64,000 nt of DNA from Actinoalloteichus hoggarensis (GCF_002234535.1 NZ_CP022521.1:1240001-1304000), one strand, 5' to 3'. Numbered from the stretch's first letter, positions 26,987 to 36,050 are shown. The notes: a model not told the origin generated them from the sequence alone. Made by a program: numbers and translations.

Positions 26987-28390
26987 TCAGCTCTGGTGGT
27001 CCAGCACCCACCGTTCGACGTCGGCGGCGTGAACCGGCAGTTCGGCCGAGAGGTTCTCGGGGGCGCCTGCGGTGACCAGCAGGTCGTCCTCGACCCGCAC
27101 CCCGATGCCGCGCAGCTCCGGCGGCACGGAGGTGTCGTCGGGGTGGAAGTACAGACCGGGCTCGACGGTGAGCACCATGCGTTCCGCCAGCGTGCCGTCG
27201 TGGTAGGCCGACGGCCGCGCGTTGGGCGAGTCGTGGACGTCGATGCCCAGGTAGTGCCCGATGCCGCAGACGATGAAGCGTCGGTGCTGCTGCCCGGCCG
27301 GGTCCATGGCCTCGTCGACCGACACCGAGAGCAGACCCCAGTCGTGCAGGCCCTCGGCGAGCACCCGCAGCGCGGTGTCGTGGAAGGCCAGGTAGTCCCG
27401 CCCCGGCCGAACCTCCTCGATCGCGGCCAGGTGCGCGGCCACGACCAGGTCGTACACCCTGCGCTGCGCGTCGGTGAAGCGACCGCCCGCCGGGAAGGTC
27501 CTGGTCACGTCGGCGGTGTAGCAGGAGCGCATCTCCACGCCCGCGTCCACCAGCACCAGGTGGTCCGGCCGGACCACGCCGTCGCAGCGCACCCAGTGCA
27601 GCACCGGGGCGTGCGGACCGGAGGCGACGATGGTGCCGTAGCCCGGCCCGTTGCCCGCGCTGCGGGCGCTGCGGTCGAAGGTGCCCTGCAGCCAGCGTTC
27701 GCCGCCGCCCTCGATCGCCCTGGGCAGCTCGGCGGCCACGTCGCCGAATGCGGCGATGGTGGCGTCCACGGCCCCGCGAAGCTGTCCGATCTCCCAGTCG
27801 TCCTTGATGCGCCGCAGCTCCGAGCAGGCCCGGCGCAGTTCACCGCCGCCGCGTCCGTCGGCGAGGGCGTCGAGCAGCGGATCGACGCCGGTGGCGACGA
27901 GGGTGGGCGGGCTCATACCGCGCAGCGCGCTCGCCAGGCGGTCCAGCGGCAGACACGTCAGGCCCAATGCCTCGCTCCACTCGGCGAGACCGGGCTGCGG
28001 ACCGTTCCACAACGCACCGTGGTGCGGGTCGGCGAAGAAGTCGGTCGTCTCCGGACCGGCGGGTTCGTTCAGGTAGAGGACCGCGTCGTGGCCGTCGGCG
28101 GTCGGGGTGATCACCAGCACCGCGCCCTCGGCGTCGCAGCCGGTCAGCCAGACGAAGTCGCTGTCCGGCCGGAACTCGTGGTAGGTGTCGTTGGCCCGCA
28201 TCGGGGCCCGGCCCGCCGCCAGCGCCAGGCGCCTGCCCGGCAGCTCCTCGACCAGCCGCCGCCGATGCTCGGCCGACGCCGCCGCGGTGCCCGCGGGCAG
28301 CTCGGGTCGGGTGGGCGTGCTCGACCAGCCCGTCCTGATGTCGCCGAGGAACCCCGCCGCCTCGCTCAAACGCACTCGCTTCCGCGCCAT
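26987..28390 (-). CDS. M24 family aminopeptidase P (Xaa-Pro)
   Basis: A 467-residue metallopeptidase of the aminopeptidase P/prolidase family, which removes N-terminal residues before proline. It has the AMP_N domain (residues about 40-190, with ANDTYHEFRPDSDFVWLTG) and the pita-bread catalytic domain. Metal ligands are visible as Asp in LVLVDAGVEMRSCYTADVTR, His in GIGHYLGIDVHD, and Glu in LTVEPGLYF and GVRVEDDLLV. The ATG at 28390 follows AAAGGTGG on the minus strand. Length is normal for bacterial aminopeptidase P. It is divergent from the Rhs fragment. Confidence 0.93.
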   Translation of the reverse strand: MARKRVRLSEAAGFLGDIRTGWSSTPTRPELPAGTAAASAEHRRRLVEELPGRRLALAAGRAPMRANDTYHEFRPDSDFVWLTGCDAEGAVLVITPTADGHDAVLYLNEPAGPETTDFFADPHHGALWNGPQPGLAEWSEALGLTCLPLDRLASALRGMSPPTLVATGVDPLLDALADGRGGGELRRACSELRRIKDDWEIGQLRGAVDATIAAFGDVAAELPRAIEGGGERWLQGTFDRSARSAGNGPGYGTIVASGPHAPVLHWVRCDGVVRPDHLVLVDAGVEMRSCYTADVTRTFPAGGRFTDAQRRVYDLVVAAHLAAIEEVRPGRDYLAFHDTALRVLAEGLHDWGLLSVSVDEAMDPAGQQHRRFIVCGIGHYLGIDVHDSPNARPSAYHDGTLAERMVLTVEPGLYFHPDDTSVPPELRGIGVRVEDDLLVTAGAPENLSAELPVHAADVERWVLDHQS

Positions 28391-28541
28391 GATCCACCTT
28401 TCTGCCCTGCGATACCGGTACTCCGTGGTGCCCGCCGCCCGTCGTCCCGGCGTCGACGGGCCTTCGCGGCCACCAGTCTGTCCGACCGGGTGCGGGGCGG
28501 AGTCTCGTGTCTGTGTTCGTGCGTCGCCGTGAGGGCAGGGG

Positions 28542-30299
28542 TTGTTCGGGAGTTCGGGGGTCTGCGGTCCGGAAGTCCGGGAGTCCGGCGGTTCGCTCCG
28601 ATCTGAGTATTGGACCGACCCCGACACCGGCATGACCAACACGGGCGCCCGCTGGTACGACCCCGCCAGCGCGTCGTTCCTCTCTCGGGACGACATCGAT
28701 CTCCCCATGAGCCCGTCGATCCTGACGAACCGGTATACCTACGGGGCCGGGGCACCGACGAACTTCGTCGATCCGGACGGGCACGCGGTGTGGTTCATCC
28801 CGGTGGGCATCGCGGTCGTGCGCGGGATCGCGGTCGGCGGTCGTCTGATCGGGCGAGCAGCTGCGAGGGGCGGTCGAGCCGTCGGGGCCTGCGCCGCGAA
28901 TCACCGATGTCGCAGTGGGGCGTTCAGCCAACTCGGCGGGTTCGTCGAAGGCCTCGCCGATCAGCTTTCGCGGGCCAGGAGCCACGCCCGAGCACGGGGT
29001 CGGCAGGACAACCGATTCTGTTGGACCGACTGCAACTCCCATTCCGGGTTCGGGCAGGGTGGTCCTCCGGCGGGTGGTGGACGCCGGAGTGGCCCTGGTC
29101 GGGGCGGTGGCGGCGGCTGGGGCGGTCCGGGCGCGGGCGGTTCGTCCTGGTGGTACGGCCCCGGTGGCGGGATCGGTGGGGGCGGCTATATCGCGCCGCC
29201 TCCGCCGCCGGACCCGGCGATCAGGGCTCGGGAGGAGAACCGGGACGACGCGATCGAGAATCCGAGTCCGATGCCGGACGGGTGGGACGACCCCTGGTTC
29301 GGTGACGGTCCGGGTGCTCCGGTGTCGACGTCTCCGTCGTTGCCTGCGAACTCGATCGGGGATCTGCTGGACCTGGTTCAGGATGTCGCCGACTCGTACA
29401 GCCGGTTGCATCAGGATCTGCTGGACTCCTCGGGCCCGGTGGTCACGAACATCTCGCTGCATGATGAGGCGCCGTCGGAGGTGTCCTACACGGATCCGGC
29501 GAACCTGGTCGGACCTGCGGGTTCGTGCGATACGTCGAACAGCTTCGCTGCGGGTACCGAGGTGCTGATGGCGGACGGGTCGACGAAGCCGATCGAGGAA
29601 GTCGAGGTCGGTGACGAGGTCCTGGCGACGGACCCGACGACGGGGGAGACCGGTGTCCAGCCGGTGACGGCGACGATCGTCGGCGATGGCGTCAAGCATC
29701 TGGTCGACATCACCGTCGTCACCGAGGACGGCGGCTCGGACACGATCACCGCGACGGCGGAGCATCCCTTCTGGGTCGCGGACCTGAACGCCTGGGTCGA
29801 CGCCGAGGACTTGGAGCCGGGCCACCGCTTCGAGACCGCTGACCACCGGGATGCCTCGGTCACCGCCATCGAGGCCTACGCCGCGCCGAGACAGGTACAC
29901 AACCTCACCGTCGACCGACTGGGTACGTACTATGTGGCTGCTGGCACTGCGCCAGTGCTTGTCCACAACACGAATGATAGCTGTGAAGTCTCTCGCCTCG
30001 TCGATCTGATCGACAGGGACAACCTTACAATGTCCCACAGGGTTGAAGAACATCTTTGGGATATCGCTCCGCGCGGACGATGGAAAGGAGAGCGAGAGCG
30101 GTCTTTCATGGATTATCGAACAGTCCTCGACGCAGTGATGGATGGAAGCGATCCGGTTATGGACCCTAGAGGAACGAAGAATACGGTGAGATGGGATACT
30201 CCGGGCCAGTATCGAGGCAGGGAAGGCACGTGGGAGCTTGTTATCAATGCTGAAACGAATATGATCTACCACTATAATTTTAATGGGAGGAAGAAGTGA
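28542..30299 (+). CDS. Orphan Rhs C-terminus: Rhs core end, HINT domain and toxin
   Basis: This 585-residue frame starts in mid-protein. After about 20 residues of apparent junction sequence it enters the last Rhs repeat and core end (YWTDPDTGMTNTGARWYDP, then NRYTYGAGAPTNFVDPDGH). A Gly/Pro-rich linker follows, then a pretoxin HINT self-splicing or self-cleaving domain at about residues 329-476 (NSFAAGTEVLMADGSTKPI to APVLVHN). The last 109 residues are a distinct toxin domain ending in TWELVINAETNMIYHYNF, a beta-rich ending that recalls BECR-type RNase toxins. No upstream Rhs body or secretion signal is present; the TTG start is only the frame limit. DNA of the toxin part is markedly AT-richer than its surroundings, a sign of transfer. 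Confidence 0.85.
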   Translation: MFGSSGVCGPEVRESGGSLRSEYWTDPDTGMTNTGARWYDPASASFLSRDDIDLPMSPSILTNRYTYGAGAPTNFVDPDGHAVWFIPVGIAVVRGIAVGGRLIGRAAARGGRAVGACAANHRCRSGAFSQLGGFVEGLADQLSRARSHARARGRQDNRFCWTDCNSHSGFGQGGPPAGGGRRSGPGRGGGGGWGGPGAGGSSWWYGPGGGIGGGGYIAPPPPPDPAIRAREENRDDAIENPSPMPDGWDDPWFGDGPGAPVSTSPSLPANSIGDLLDLVQDVADSYSRLHQDLLDSSGPVVTNISLHDEAPSEVSYTDPANLVGPAGSCDTSNSFAAGTEVLMADGSTKPIEEVEVGDEVLATDPTTGETGVQPVTATIVGDGVKHLVDITVVTEDGGSDTITATAEHPFWVADLNAWVDAEDLEPGHRFETADHRDASVTAIEAYAAPRQVHNLTVDRLGTYYVAAGTAPVLVHNTNDSCEVSRLVDLIDRDNLTMSHRVEEHLWDIAPRGRWKGERERSFMDYRTVLDAVMDGSDPVMDPRGTKNTVRWDTPGQYRGREGTWELVINAETNMIYHYNFNGRKK

Positions 30300-30775
30300 C
30301 GTTCCGAGTTGAGGAAGGAGATCGTATCGAAGGTGAGATGGTGTACGAATTCTCGGAGTATGGATTCCGATTCGCACCTTCGGACAAGTCGTGGGTCTTG
30401 GGCCTTGCTGGTTCTGAAGGTATGACAAGTTTCAACGCCGATACGCTGATGGTCGTCTTCGGTATCGAATCCAGACGTGTCCTTTACGTATCTGGGTACT
30501 TCCCGATGGAGGGATGGGATCGCGAGGAATTGCAGTTCCCTCTCGGCTCGCCTGGAGTGGTGTTCGTTGAGGCGGACGACCCGGTTCCCGGGGTTTCGAT
30601 TCCTGTTGAGGCGGATGAATGGCGCGCCAGATTCGATTCGAAAGAAAATGTCTTCTGTTTCGGTGGTATCGCCGGTGCTTCAACCCGATATGTCGAGGTG
30701 GCGACGGGTGTGATGCTAGCGATTGAGAACAGGGAGCTAGTCGAAGTGTGGCTGAAGCCGTCTTTCGTCAGTTGA
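30296..30775 (+). CDS. Probable immunity protein for the Rhs toxin
   Basis: A 159-residue acidic protein whose GTG start overlaps the toxin stop by 4 bp (GTGA), the usual coupling of a toxin with its immunity gene. It is AT-rich like the toxin domain. Features include an early EMVYEFSEYGFRF and a late TGVMLAIENRELVEVWLKP. There is no signal peptide or membrane segment, so it would neutralise a cytoplasmic toxin. I recognise no named immunity family. The assignment rests on position, size and composition. Confidence 0.75.
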   Translation: MTFRVEEGDRIEGEMVYEFSEYGFRFAPSDKSWVLGLAGSEGMTSFNADTLMVVFGIESRRVLYVSGYFPMEGWDREELQFPLGSPGVVFVEADDPVPGVSIPVEADEWRARFDSKENVFCFGGIAGASTRYVEVATGVMLAIENRELVEVWLKPSFVS

Positions 30776-30847
30776 ATTTGTCCTATGCGGATACACCTTA
30801 GGGTCGCGATCAGTAATCCAATCGATGGTAAGAGGATCGAGCCTTGA

Positions 30848-30946
30848 ACGGTGGGGGAGACCAGTGTCCAGCTGGCAACGACCAGGGTCATCGGCAACGG
30901 CGTCAAGCATCTAATCGACATCACCGTCACGACCGGAGGCGATGAG
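30848..30946 (+). pseudogene. HINT domain remnant, first part, plus orientation
   Basis: The 33 codons read TVGETSVQLATTRVIGNGVK then HLIDITVTTGGDE. They closely match the middle of the intact HINT domain upstream (TTGETGVQPVTATIVGDGVK, HLVDITVVTEDGG). The similarity stops at about 30946, exactly where the matching continuation begins on the opposite strand. Confidence 0.8.
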
Positions 30947-30949
30947 CCA

Positions 30950-31192
30950 CTGTTGTGCGCAAGGATTGGCTCGCCTGTCAGCGCATAGTACGTGCCCAGC
31001 CGGTCGACGGTGAGGTTGTGTACCTGTCTCGGCGCGGCGTAGGCCTCGACGGCGGGGATCGAGGCGTCCCGGTGGTCGGCTGCCTCTAAGCGGTGGCCCG
31101 ACTTGAGGTCCTCGGCATTGATCCAGGCGTTGAGGTCGGCGACCCCAGAAGGGGTGCTCGGCCGTCGCGCTGATCGTGTCCGTGGATGCCTT
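30950..31192 (-). pseudogene. HINT domain remnant, second part, inverted
   Basis: On the minus strand this reads KASTDTISATAEHPFW, then after a one-base insertion VADLNAWINAEDLKSGH, HRDASIPAVEAYAAPRQVHN, LTVDRLGTYYALTGEP and ILAHNSG. It is the continuation of the plus-strand fragment at 30848-30946, matching the rear half of the intact HINT at 29750-29971. It therefore lies in the opposite orientation to its own front half. The extra G after the Trp codon breaks the frame. Confidence 0.8.
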
Positions 31193-31193
31193 C

Positions 31194-31355
31194 AAGATCT
31201 CCGGAGCCGGGATAGTCGGCGGTATGATTTCGGAATCAGCCGGTATTGTCGGACAAGAAAAGGATGGGATGAATGCTCGCTCGTCATCGTCCGAAGTATT
31301 GGGATGGGTAGGTGGAGGAAGAACAATCCTTCTTAAAATTGAGCATGAGAAGTGA
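31194..31355 (+). pseudogene. AT-rich frame, possible tail of a second Rhs toxin
   Basis: A plus-strand open stretch reads KISGAGIVGGMISESAGIVG then QEKDGMNARSSSSEVLGW and GGGRTILLKIEHEK before a TGA at 31353. It is AT-richer than its surroundings and has no start codon or partner of its own. If the inverted HINT segment (30950-31192) is turned back, this stretch would follow directly after the HINT end, where a toxin domain belongs. This is inference. No family is recognised. Confidence 0.45.
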
Positions 31356-31485
31356 TGAGATTCAAGGTGTTATCAACCACGTCATGCGACACACTCGTTC
31401 GGCGAGGCAGTCCAGGCATGCATCCGGTTCGCGAGAGATTCGACGGGTTGATGATGTGCCCGGTATGAACAGGGGTCGGGTTCCG

Positions 31486-31503
31486 CCGGGCGGCCCCGCC
31501 CGG
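31486..31503. terminator. GC hairpin downstream of the GH64 gene
   Basis: CCGGGCGG, then CC, then CCGCCCGG form an 18-bp inverted repeat, 52 bp beyond the GH64 stop on the minus strand. There is no U-tract. Actinomycete terminators often lack one. Confidence 0.45.
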
Positions 31504-31554
31504 GAAGCATGCGGCTCCCCAGACGGAGCACCGTCAGCCGGCTGGAATGCAGAC

Positions 31555-32733
31555 TCAGAACGGCGTCAGCGTCACGGTGATGCCGGTCGGGGCGTGGTCC
31601 TGGATGTAGGAGGCGAACTCGGCGACGTCGTCGAACGGGAAGCCGTAGGACCGGCCGTCGACGGCGTTCTCGTGGAGCACGCGGGAGTAGTGGTTGGACA
31701 CGGGGGTGCGGTAGAAGGTCGTCGGATCGGTGCTGGGGGCCACCGGGTCGTCGTGCAGGGTGGAGCGGTTGAGTCCGGAGCCGAGTACCGCGGCCACCGG
31801 GCCGGTCACGCCGTCGTTGGGGGCGTCGAGCGCTCCGTTGCAGAACAGCACGTCCGAGGTGGTCGGCCTGCGGAAGCCCGTGACGCCGCCGTCGAATTCG
31901 AACACGTCGCCGTCGACCCGGCCGGTGAAGGTGCGGTTGTTGGCGTTGACGGTGAGGTTCTCCGAGGTGTACCTGCTCCACACCTGGTCGATGTAGGGGT
32001 CGAAGTAGTTCGCGTCGAACAGGCCCGAGTTGATGCCGTGTCCCGGCGCGATCACTCGGAGGTCGTCGACCACGAGCCGCGCGAAGTCCGGATTCTGGCC
32101 GACGCCTGCGAAGATTCCGGCCCGGCCGCCGTCGACGAGCGTGCCGGTGGTCTGGGACTGCTCGCCGGTGAGTCGAATCTCCAGCGGGACGCTGAACATG
32201 TCCACCATGGTGGTGTTGCAGTACATGCCGGTGTCGTCGAAGGTGAACTCCATGCAGTCGTGCATGACCTGGTAGTTCGGATCCGTCGACACCCAGCCCG
32301 CCGGGTAGGCGAGCGCGTCGCCGGGGTTGACGCGGAACTTCAGCTTCTCGCCGAGGGAGAAGTACACGCGGCCGGACATGCTGGAGAGGTTGATCGTCGT
32401 GTTTCCGCTGCTCTGCAACGGAATCGAGTAGTCGGCATAGCCGTCCGGGCCGTTGTCGTCGAGGGAGACGGGGACGATCGCGCCTTCCGGGGTGATGCGG
32501 GACTGCCTGCCGGTGATCCGGTCGACGCCGACGATGCAGAAGTGGATCGAGGCGTTGTCCCACTCGCCGGTGTTGTTGACGATCGTGAGCGGCAGCGTGT
32601 GCGCGTCGACGGCGAGTCTGCGCACGCCCGCCGCGGGCTCGTCGGTGATGCGAGGTCGCAGTTCGGAGGCGAGGGCGATTCCGCCGAGCGCGGACGCGGC
32701 GAGGCCGCCGAGGAACAGTCTCCTGGTCGCCAT
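31555..32733 (-). CDS. GH64 family beta-1,3-glucanase, exported
   Basis: A 392-residue endo-beta-1,3-glucanase of glycoside hydrolase family 64 (laminaripentaose-producing type), which attacks fungal wall glucan. The N-terminus is a twin-arginine-like signal (MATRRLFLGGLAASALGG). Family landmarks are LPLTIVNNTG, VSLDDNGPDGYADYSIPL and HDCMEFTFDDTGMYCNTTMV. The likely catalytic Glu162 and Asp178 are spaced exactly as in the characterised Streptomyces enzyme (Glu and Asp 16 residues apart). No carbohydrate-binding module follows. A LacI-type palindrome about 335 bp upstream (33068-33083) may control it. Confidence 0.9.
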   Translation of the reverse strand: MATRRLFLGGLAASALGGIALASELRPRITDEPAAGVRRLAVDAHTLPLTIVNNTGEWDNASIHFCIVGVDRITGRQSRITPEGAIVPVSLDDNGPDGYADYSIPLQSSGNTTINLSSMSGRVYFSLGEKLKFRVNPGDALAYPAGWVSTDPNYQVMHDCMEFTFDDTGMYCNTTMVDMFSVPLEIRLTGEQSQTTGTLVDGGRAGIFAGVGQNPDFARLVVDDLRVIAPGHGINSGLFDANYFDPYIDQVWSRYTSENLTVNANNRTFTGRVDGDVFEFDGGVTGFRRPTTSDVLFCNGALDAPNDGVTGPVAAVLGSGLNRSTLHDDPVAPSTDPTTFYRTPVSNHYSRVLHENAVDGRSYGFPFDDVAEFASYIQDHAPTGITVTLTPF

Positions 32734-33743
32734 GGGAATCTCTCCTGATCTCCGGCCCTTCCGAAGGCCGGGTCTCCCCGCCCGCCGATGTCAGGGGTAC
32801 GGCGGGCGGGGGAGCTGTGCGGGACGTGCCGGGGCTCGTGGGCAAGGCGTCTCGCGCGGTGGTCACGCCGGGGCGGGGGTCGTCGCCGCCAGGTCGGTCC
32901 TGGCGGCGGGTCCGCCCGTACTGACGCGCGGGTGTCTCGGGTGGCGTCGTACGTCTCGAGTGCGCCGCGCGACGAGGGGAGGGGTTCGCCGCGAAGTCGC
33001 CTCCAGTGCTGATCAAGTCATGATCTCTCCTCGATCACGGAACCGCATCGAACCTGTCGGCGCACCTATGAGAACGCTCTCATGGCCCGCGATCAATAGG
33101 CCGTCCGGTGGAGCGATGCGGCCGTTCGGGTCAAAGACGGTCGATTGACCAGCGACGGCGTCGTTCCCCCGCCCCCGGCGGCCTCTTTCTCACGGCTGCT
33201 TCTCGGCCGGTCGATGCTCGTCCCCGCCGCCGGGCTGCTCGACGGGTTTCGCGCCGCCGCACCGCGGATCTCCGCACCGGCCTGCCGGGAACGTGAACCG
33301 TGCCCACACCGTCGACGTCATCGCTGGGGAAGGCCGCGTTGCGCGCCCGCCCACACCCTCCGGTGCTTCACGGGCAGATCGGCACCACCTCGCCGGACCG
33401 GCTGAACGTCGCCGCCTTCACCCTCGGCGAGCACGCTACGTGATGGAGACCACGGACCATTCGGTGTACCGCATCGCCGTACCGGGCGGCTTCGGCTCGA
33501 CGGCGAGCTTCCGTGCGTGGCTCCGGCGGCTCGTCGGCGCGAACCCGCGGGGCCGCAGGCCGGCACAGTCTCGGCGCGAGTCGAGACTGGATCGAGCAGG
33601 CGGCGGAAAATCGGTGGGCGCGGATCCAGCCGCCGGACTACGGTCCGCAGCGTCAGGACGGGGCATCCCGCCTCGTCCCGCTCGCGGCCGTTCGCCGAAC
33701 ACGCACGGTCGCCACAGCACTGCCGGCGATCAAGGACGTGGTG
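32734..33743. other. Intergenic stretch with LacI-type palindrome
   Basis: About 1 kb between the divergent GH64 and FBP-domain genes. The only structure I recognise is the palindrome at 33068-33083. Open frames through it are Arg/Pro-rich and carry no domain. Confidence 0.5.
33068..33083. promoter_or_regulatory. Possible LacI-family operator upstream of the glucanase
   Basis: ATGAGAACGCTCTCAT has perfect 6-bp arms (ATGAGA/TCTCAT) around a central CG. This has the size and central CpG of LacI/GalR operators such as those that control cellulase and glucanase genes in streptomycetes. It is the only such site in the glucanase upstream region. Confidence 0.55.
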
Positions 33744-34244
33744 ATGAGGCCCCTCTCGCAGGACGAGATCAGGAAGTCTTTCGTGAACTGCTCGAAAGGC
33801 GAGGCGAAGTCGCTGGCGCTGCCCGCGAGATTCGACGAGATCACCTGGGAGGTCCAGGACTTCCTGGGCTGGCGGGACGCCAGGGCCAGGGAACGCGCCT
33901 ACCTCGTGGTGCCGCGAGACGACGAGATCATCGGGCTGTCACTGCGGGCCGCGCCCGGTCGGCGCAGCGGCCTGAAGTCCAACGTGTGCGCCTTCTGCAC
34001 GACCGTGCACAGCCTGACCGACATCGCGCTGTTCTCGGCACGCCGGGCAGGCGCGGCGGGCCGACAGGGGAACACCGTCGGCACCTATCTCTGTGCCGAG
34101 CTGGCCTGTCCGCTGTACATGCGGGGCAAGAAGAAGCCGGAGATGCGCCAGACCCGGGAGACGCTCACCGAGGACGAGCGGGTGACGCGGATGATGGGCA
34201 ATGTCCAGAGCTTCGTCGACCAGGCGCTGCGCGAGGACGTCTGA
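33744..34244 (+). CDS. FBP-domain (FusB/EF-G-binding-like) protein
   Basis: A 166-residue two-domain protein. The N-terminal half is helical (LSQDEIRKSFVNCSKGEAKS). The C-terminal half is a treble-clef zinc domain with cysteine pairs in VCAFC and LCAELACPLY and the conserved WRDARARERAYLVVP strand before it. This is the plan of FusB-type proteins that bind elongation factor G and release it from stalled ribosomes, some giving fusidic acid tolerance. Actinomycete members are usually annotated only as FBP-domain proteins. I chose the ATG at 33744 because the conserved N-terminal helix begins there. Confidence 0.85.
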   Translation: MRPLSQDEIRKSFVNCSKGEAKSLALPARFDEITWEVQDFLGWRDARARERAYLVVPRDDEIIGLSLRAAPGRRSGLKSNVCAFCTTVHSLTDIALFSARRAGAAGRQGNTVGTYLCAELACPLYMRGKKKPEMRQTRETLTEDERVTRMMGNVQSFVDQALREDV

Positions 34245-35040
34245 GCGGTTCCGTCCGGCTGCGGTTGCGTGCCCCGGTGGGGCGTCGCGGCGGGCGGACC
34301 GCGGTCGAGCAGCTCCGGCAGCATCACCGCGTCGAACACCGTGACCGCGGTGTCGTTCCCGCCGGCCAGGGAACGCCAGAGCCGAGGCAGGAGCGACGTC
34401 GGAGTACTCGTAGCCGGGCAGCGGGCCAGGTGCGTGACCGCGCCATCGGCGGGTTGGACGGCGATGATCAGCGGCTCGGCCTCGCCCCGGTGCGGCGCCA
34501 TAGTCGGCAGGCAGCGCCGGCTTCTTCCGAGGCTGCGAGCCCGGGACGTCGGACTGCCCTCGGGCGGGAGCCGAAGACTCGGGCAGGAGGGCGGGCCGGC
34601 GACGGGCCGGCGTCGCGATCGACGTCGTGGCGCCATGCCGGGTCCCGGTGAGGTACTCGATGGGCGGTGAACTCGTTCCTGGAGTACGCGCCTCGGGAGG
34701 GCGGTCCGCTGACGGGGTGTCCGTTCCGACGCTGACCCGGCCCGGGCGGCGCCGGCACGGAGGCGAGTCCGACGTCGTGGCTCGGCCGCGGCGCGGCGTG
34801 TGCACGGTGTCGCAGCAGCGCGGAGCCGCGACGGTGCCGTTGACACCGACGGCTGCCGGTAACGGGCGGCCGATGGCCGATGCGCTGTAGTGCCGACCCC
34901 TGGCCGAGTCCGGCGCCGCCGGCCGCGGGCAGGCCGCCGAACCGCCTTGCCCCGCTGAACCGCCTTCCCTCGTCGCGCACCCTCCCGTACCGAATCCCAC
35001 CCCTCGCCGAACCGCCTTCTCCGCCGGTGCGTCGGCCCCG
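34245..35040. other. Intergenic stretch, possible gene remnant at its left end
   Basis: About 800 bp between the FBP-domain gene and the methyltransferase gene. On the minus strand at about 34259-34501 one frame reads like protein (PLIIAVQPADGAVTHLARCP, then PRLWRSLAGGNDTAVTVFDA and VMLPELLDRGP), starting at an ATG at 34501. It then runs on, antisense, into the FBP gene without a stop. I take it as a decayed gene fragment. The rest shows nothing. Confidence 0.4.
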
Positions 35041-35802
35041 TCAGGCCGCCGGCGTACGGGCGGTCAGCATGAAGCGGTGCGAGTGGACCCGTAGGGGGCG
35101 GCCCTGCCGCAGCCGCGCATGGAGGGCGCGCAACCGGTCGTCGTAGCGGACGACGTCGAAGTCCGGGACGTGCCACGGCGTGATGCGCAGAAAGAGCACC
35201 AGCGCGCCGACGTCGTCGATCGTGCCGGGCACGGCGGCCTCACCGCGTCGGGTGATCTCGAATCCGGAGCCGGACAGCTCCGCCTCGGCCGCGGCCAGGC
35301 ACCACTCGCGGTACGTGTGCGGGCCTGCGCCCAGGGCCGCGTTGACCTCGGCCAGATCTCGGCCGCCGACCTGCTGGGTGAGGAACACGCCGCCCGGCAC
35401 CAGGACACGGCGCACCTCCTCGGGCTCGTAGGACTCGTGTCTGCTCAGGACGAGGTCGAACGAGGCGTCGGGGTACGGCAGGGTGTCCGGCTCTCCCTTG
35501 GAGACGTCGGCGACCATCACGCCCAGCGGGGCGAGCCTGCGGCGGGCCACCGGGACGTTCGGCGGATGGCCCTCGGTGGCGGCGGTGCGGGCGGGCAGCG
35601 GCCCCAGTGACGTGAGGAGTTCGCCGCCGCCGGTCCCGAGGTCGAGCAGCGATCCCGCCGCGGCGAGGTGTTCCCGCGCGAGGTCCGCGTAGCGCCAGGG
35701 CAGTGCCTCCTCGCCGACGGGCAGTCGTCCGGCTAACGCTCCGAAGTCCCATCCCTCGAAGGGCGTGGTCAGGCCTTCGGAGATCAGCGCGTCGTAGTCC
35801 AC
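35041..35802 (-). CDS. SAM-dependent class I methyltransferase
   Basis: A protein of about 253 residues with a class I methyltransferase fold. Motif I is SLLDLGTGGGELL near residue 52, and the acidic motif after strand 2 is ATEGHPP. The post-core segments YPDASFDLVLSRHE and VLVPGGVFLTQQVGG are typical of Ubie/small-molecule methyltransferases. I chose the GTG at 35802; a second in-frame GTG at 35832 is possible. It is followed on the same strand, 248 bp upstream, by the phosphotransferase gene, with no evident functional link. Substrate unknown. Confidence 0.88.
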   Translation of the reverse strand: MDYDALISEGLTTPFEGWDFGALAGRLPVGEEALPWRYADLAREHLAAAGSLLDLGTGGGELLTSLGPLPARTAATEGHPPNVPVARRRLAPLGVMVADVSKGEPDTLPYPDASFDLVLSRHESYEPEEVRRVLVPGGVFLTQQVGGRDLAEVNAALGAGPHTYREWCLAAAEAELSGSGFEITRRGEAAVPGTIDDVGALVLFLRITPWHVPDFDVVRYDDRLRALHARLRQGRPLRVHSHRFMLTARTPAA

Positions 35803-36050
35803 CGCGCCGATGGTGTCAGAGCGCTGAAGCACGCGGACGCCGCCGGAACGGCTCCCCGGTACAGACAGACCCCGTCGAGCGGCTCGATCGGCCGCCGCCG
35901 GCCGGAGATCGGACAGGCCACGGGGCCGTTCCGCCGTGTGAACGGGAAGCCGCACGGCCCCCGGCGGCTCGACGTCGCGGCGGGCTCCGTCGAGCCGACC
36001 ACCAGCCCCGGAATCGGAGAGCGGCGGGACACCCGGCCCGGCGCGGTCAC

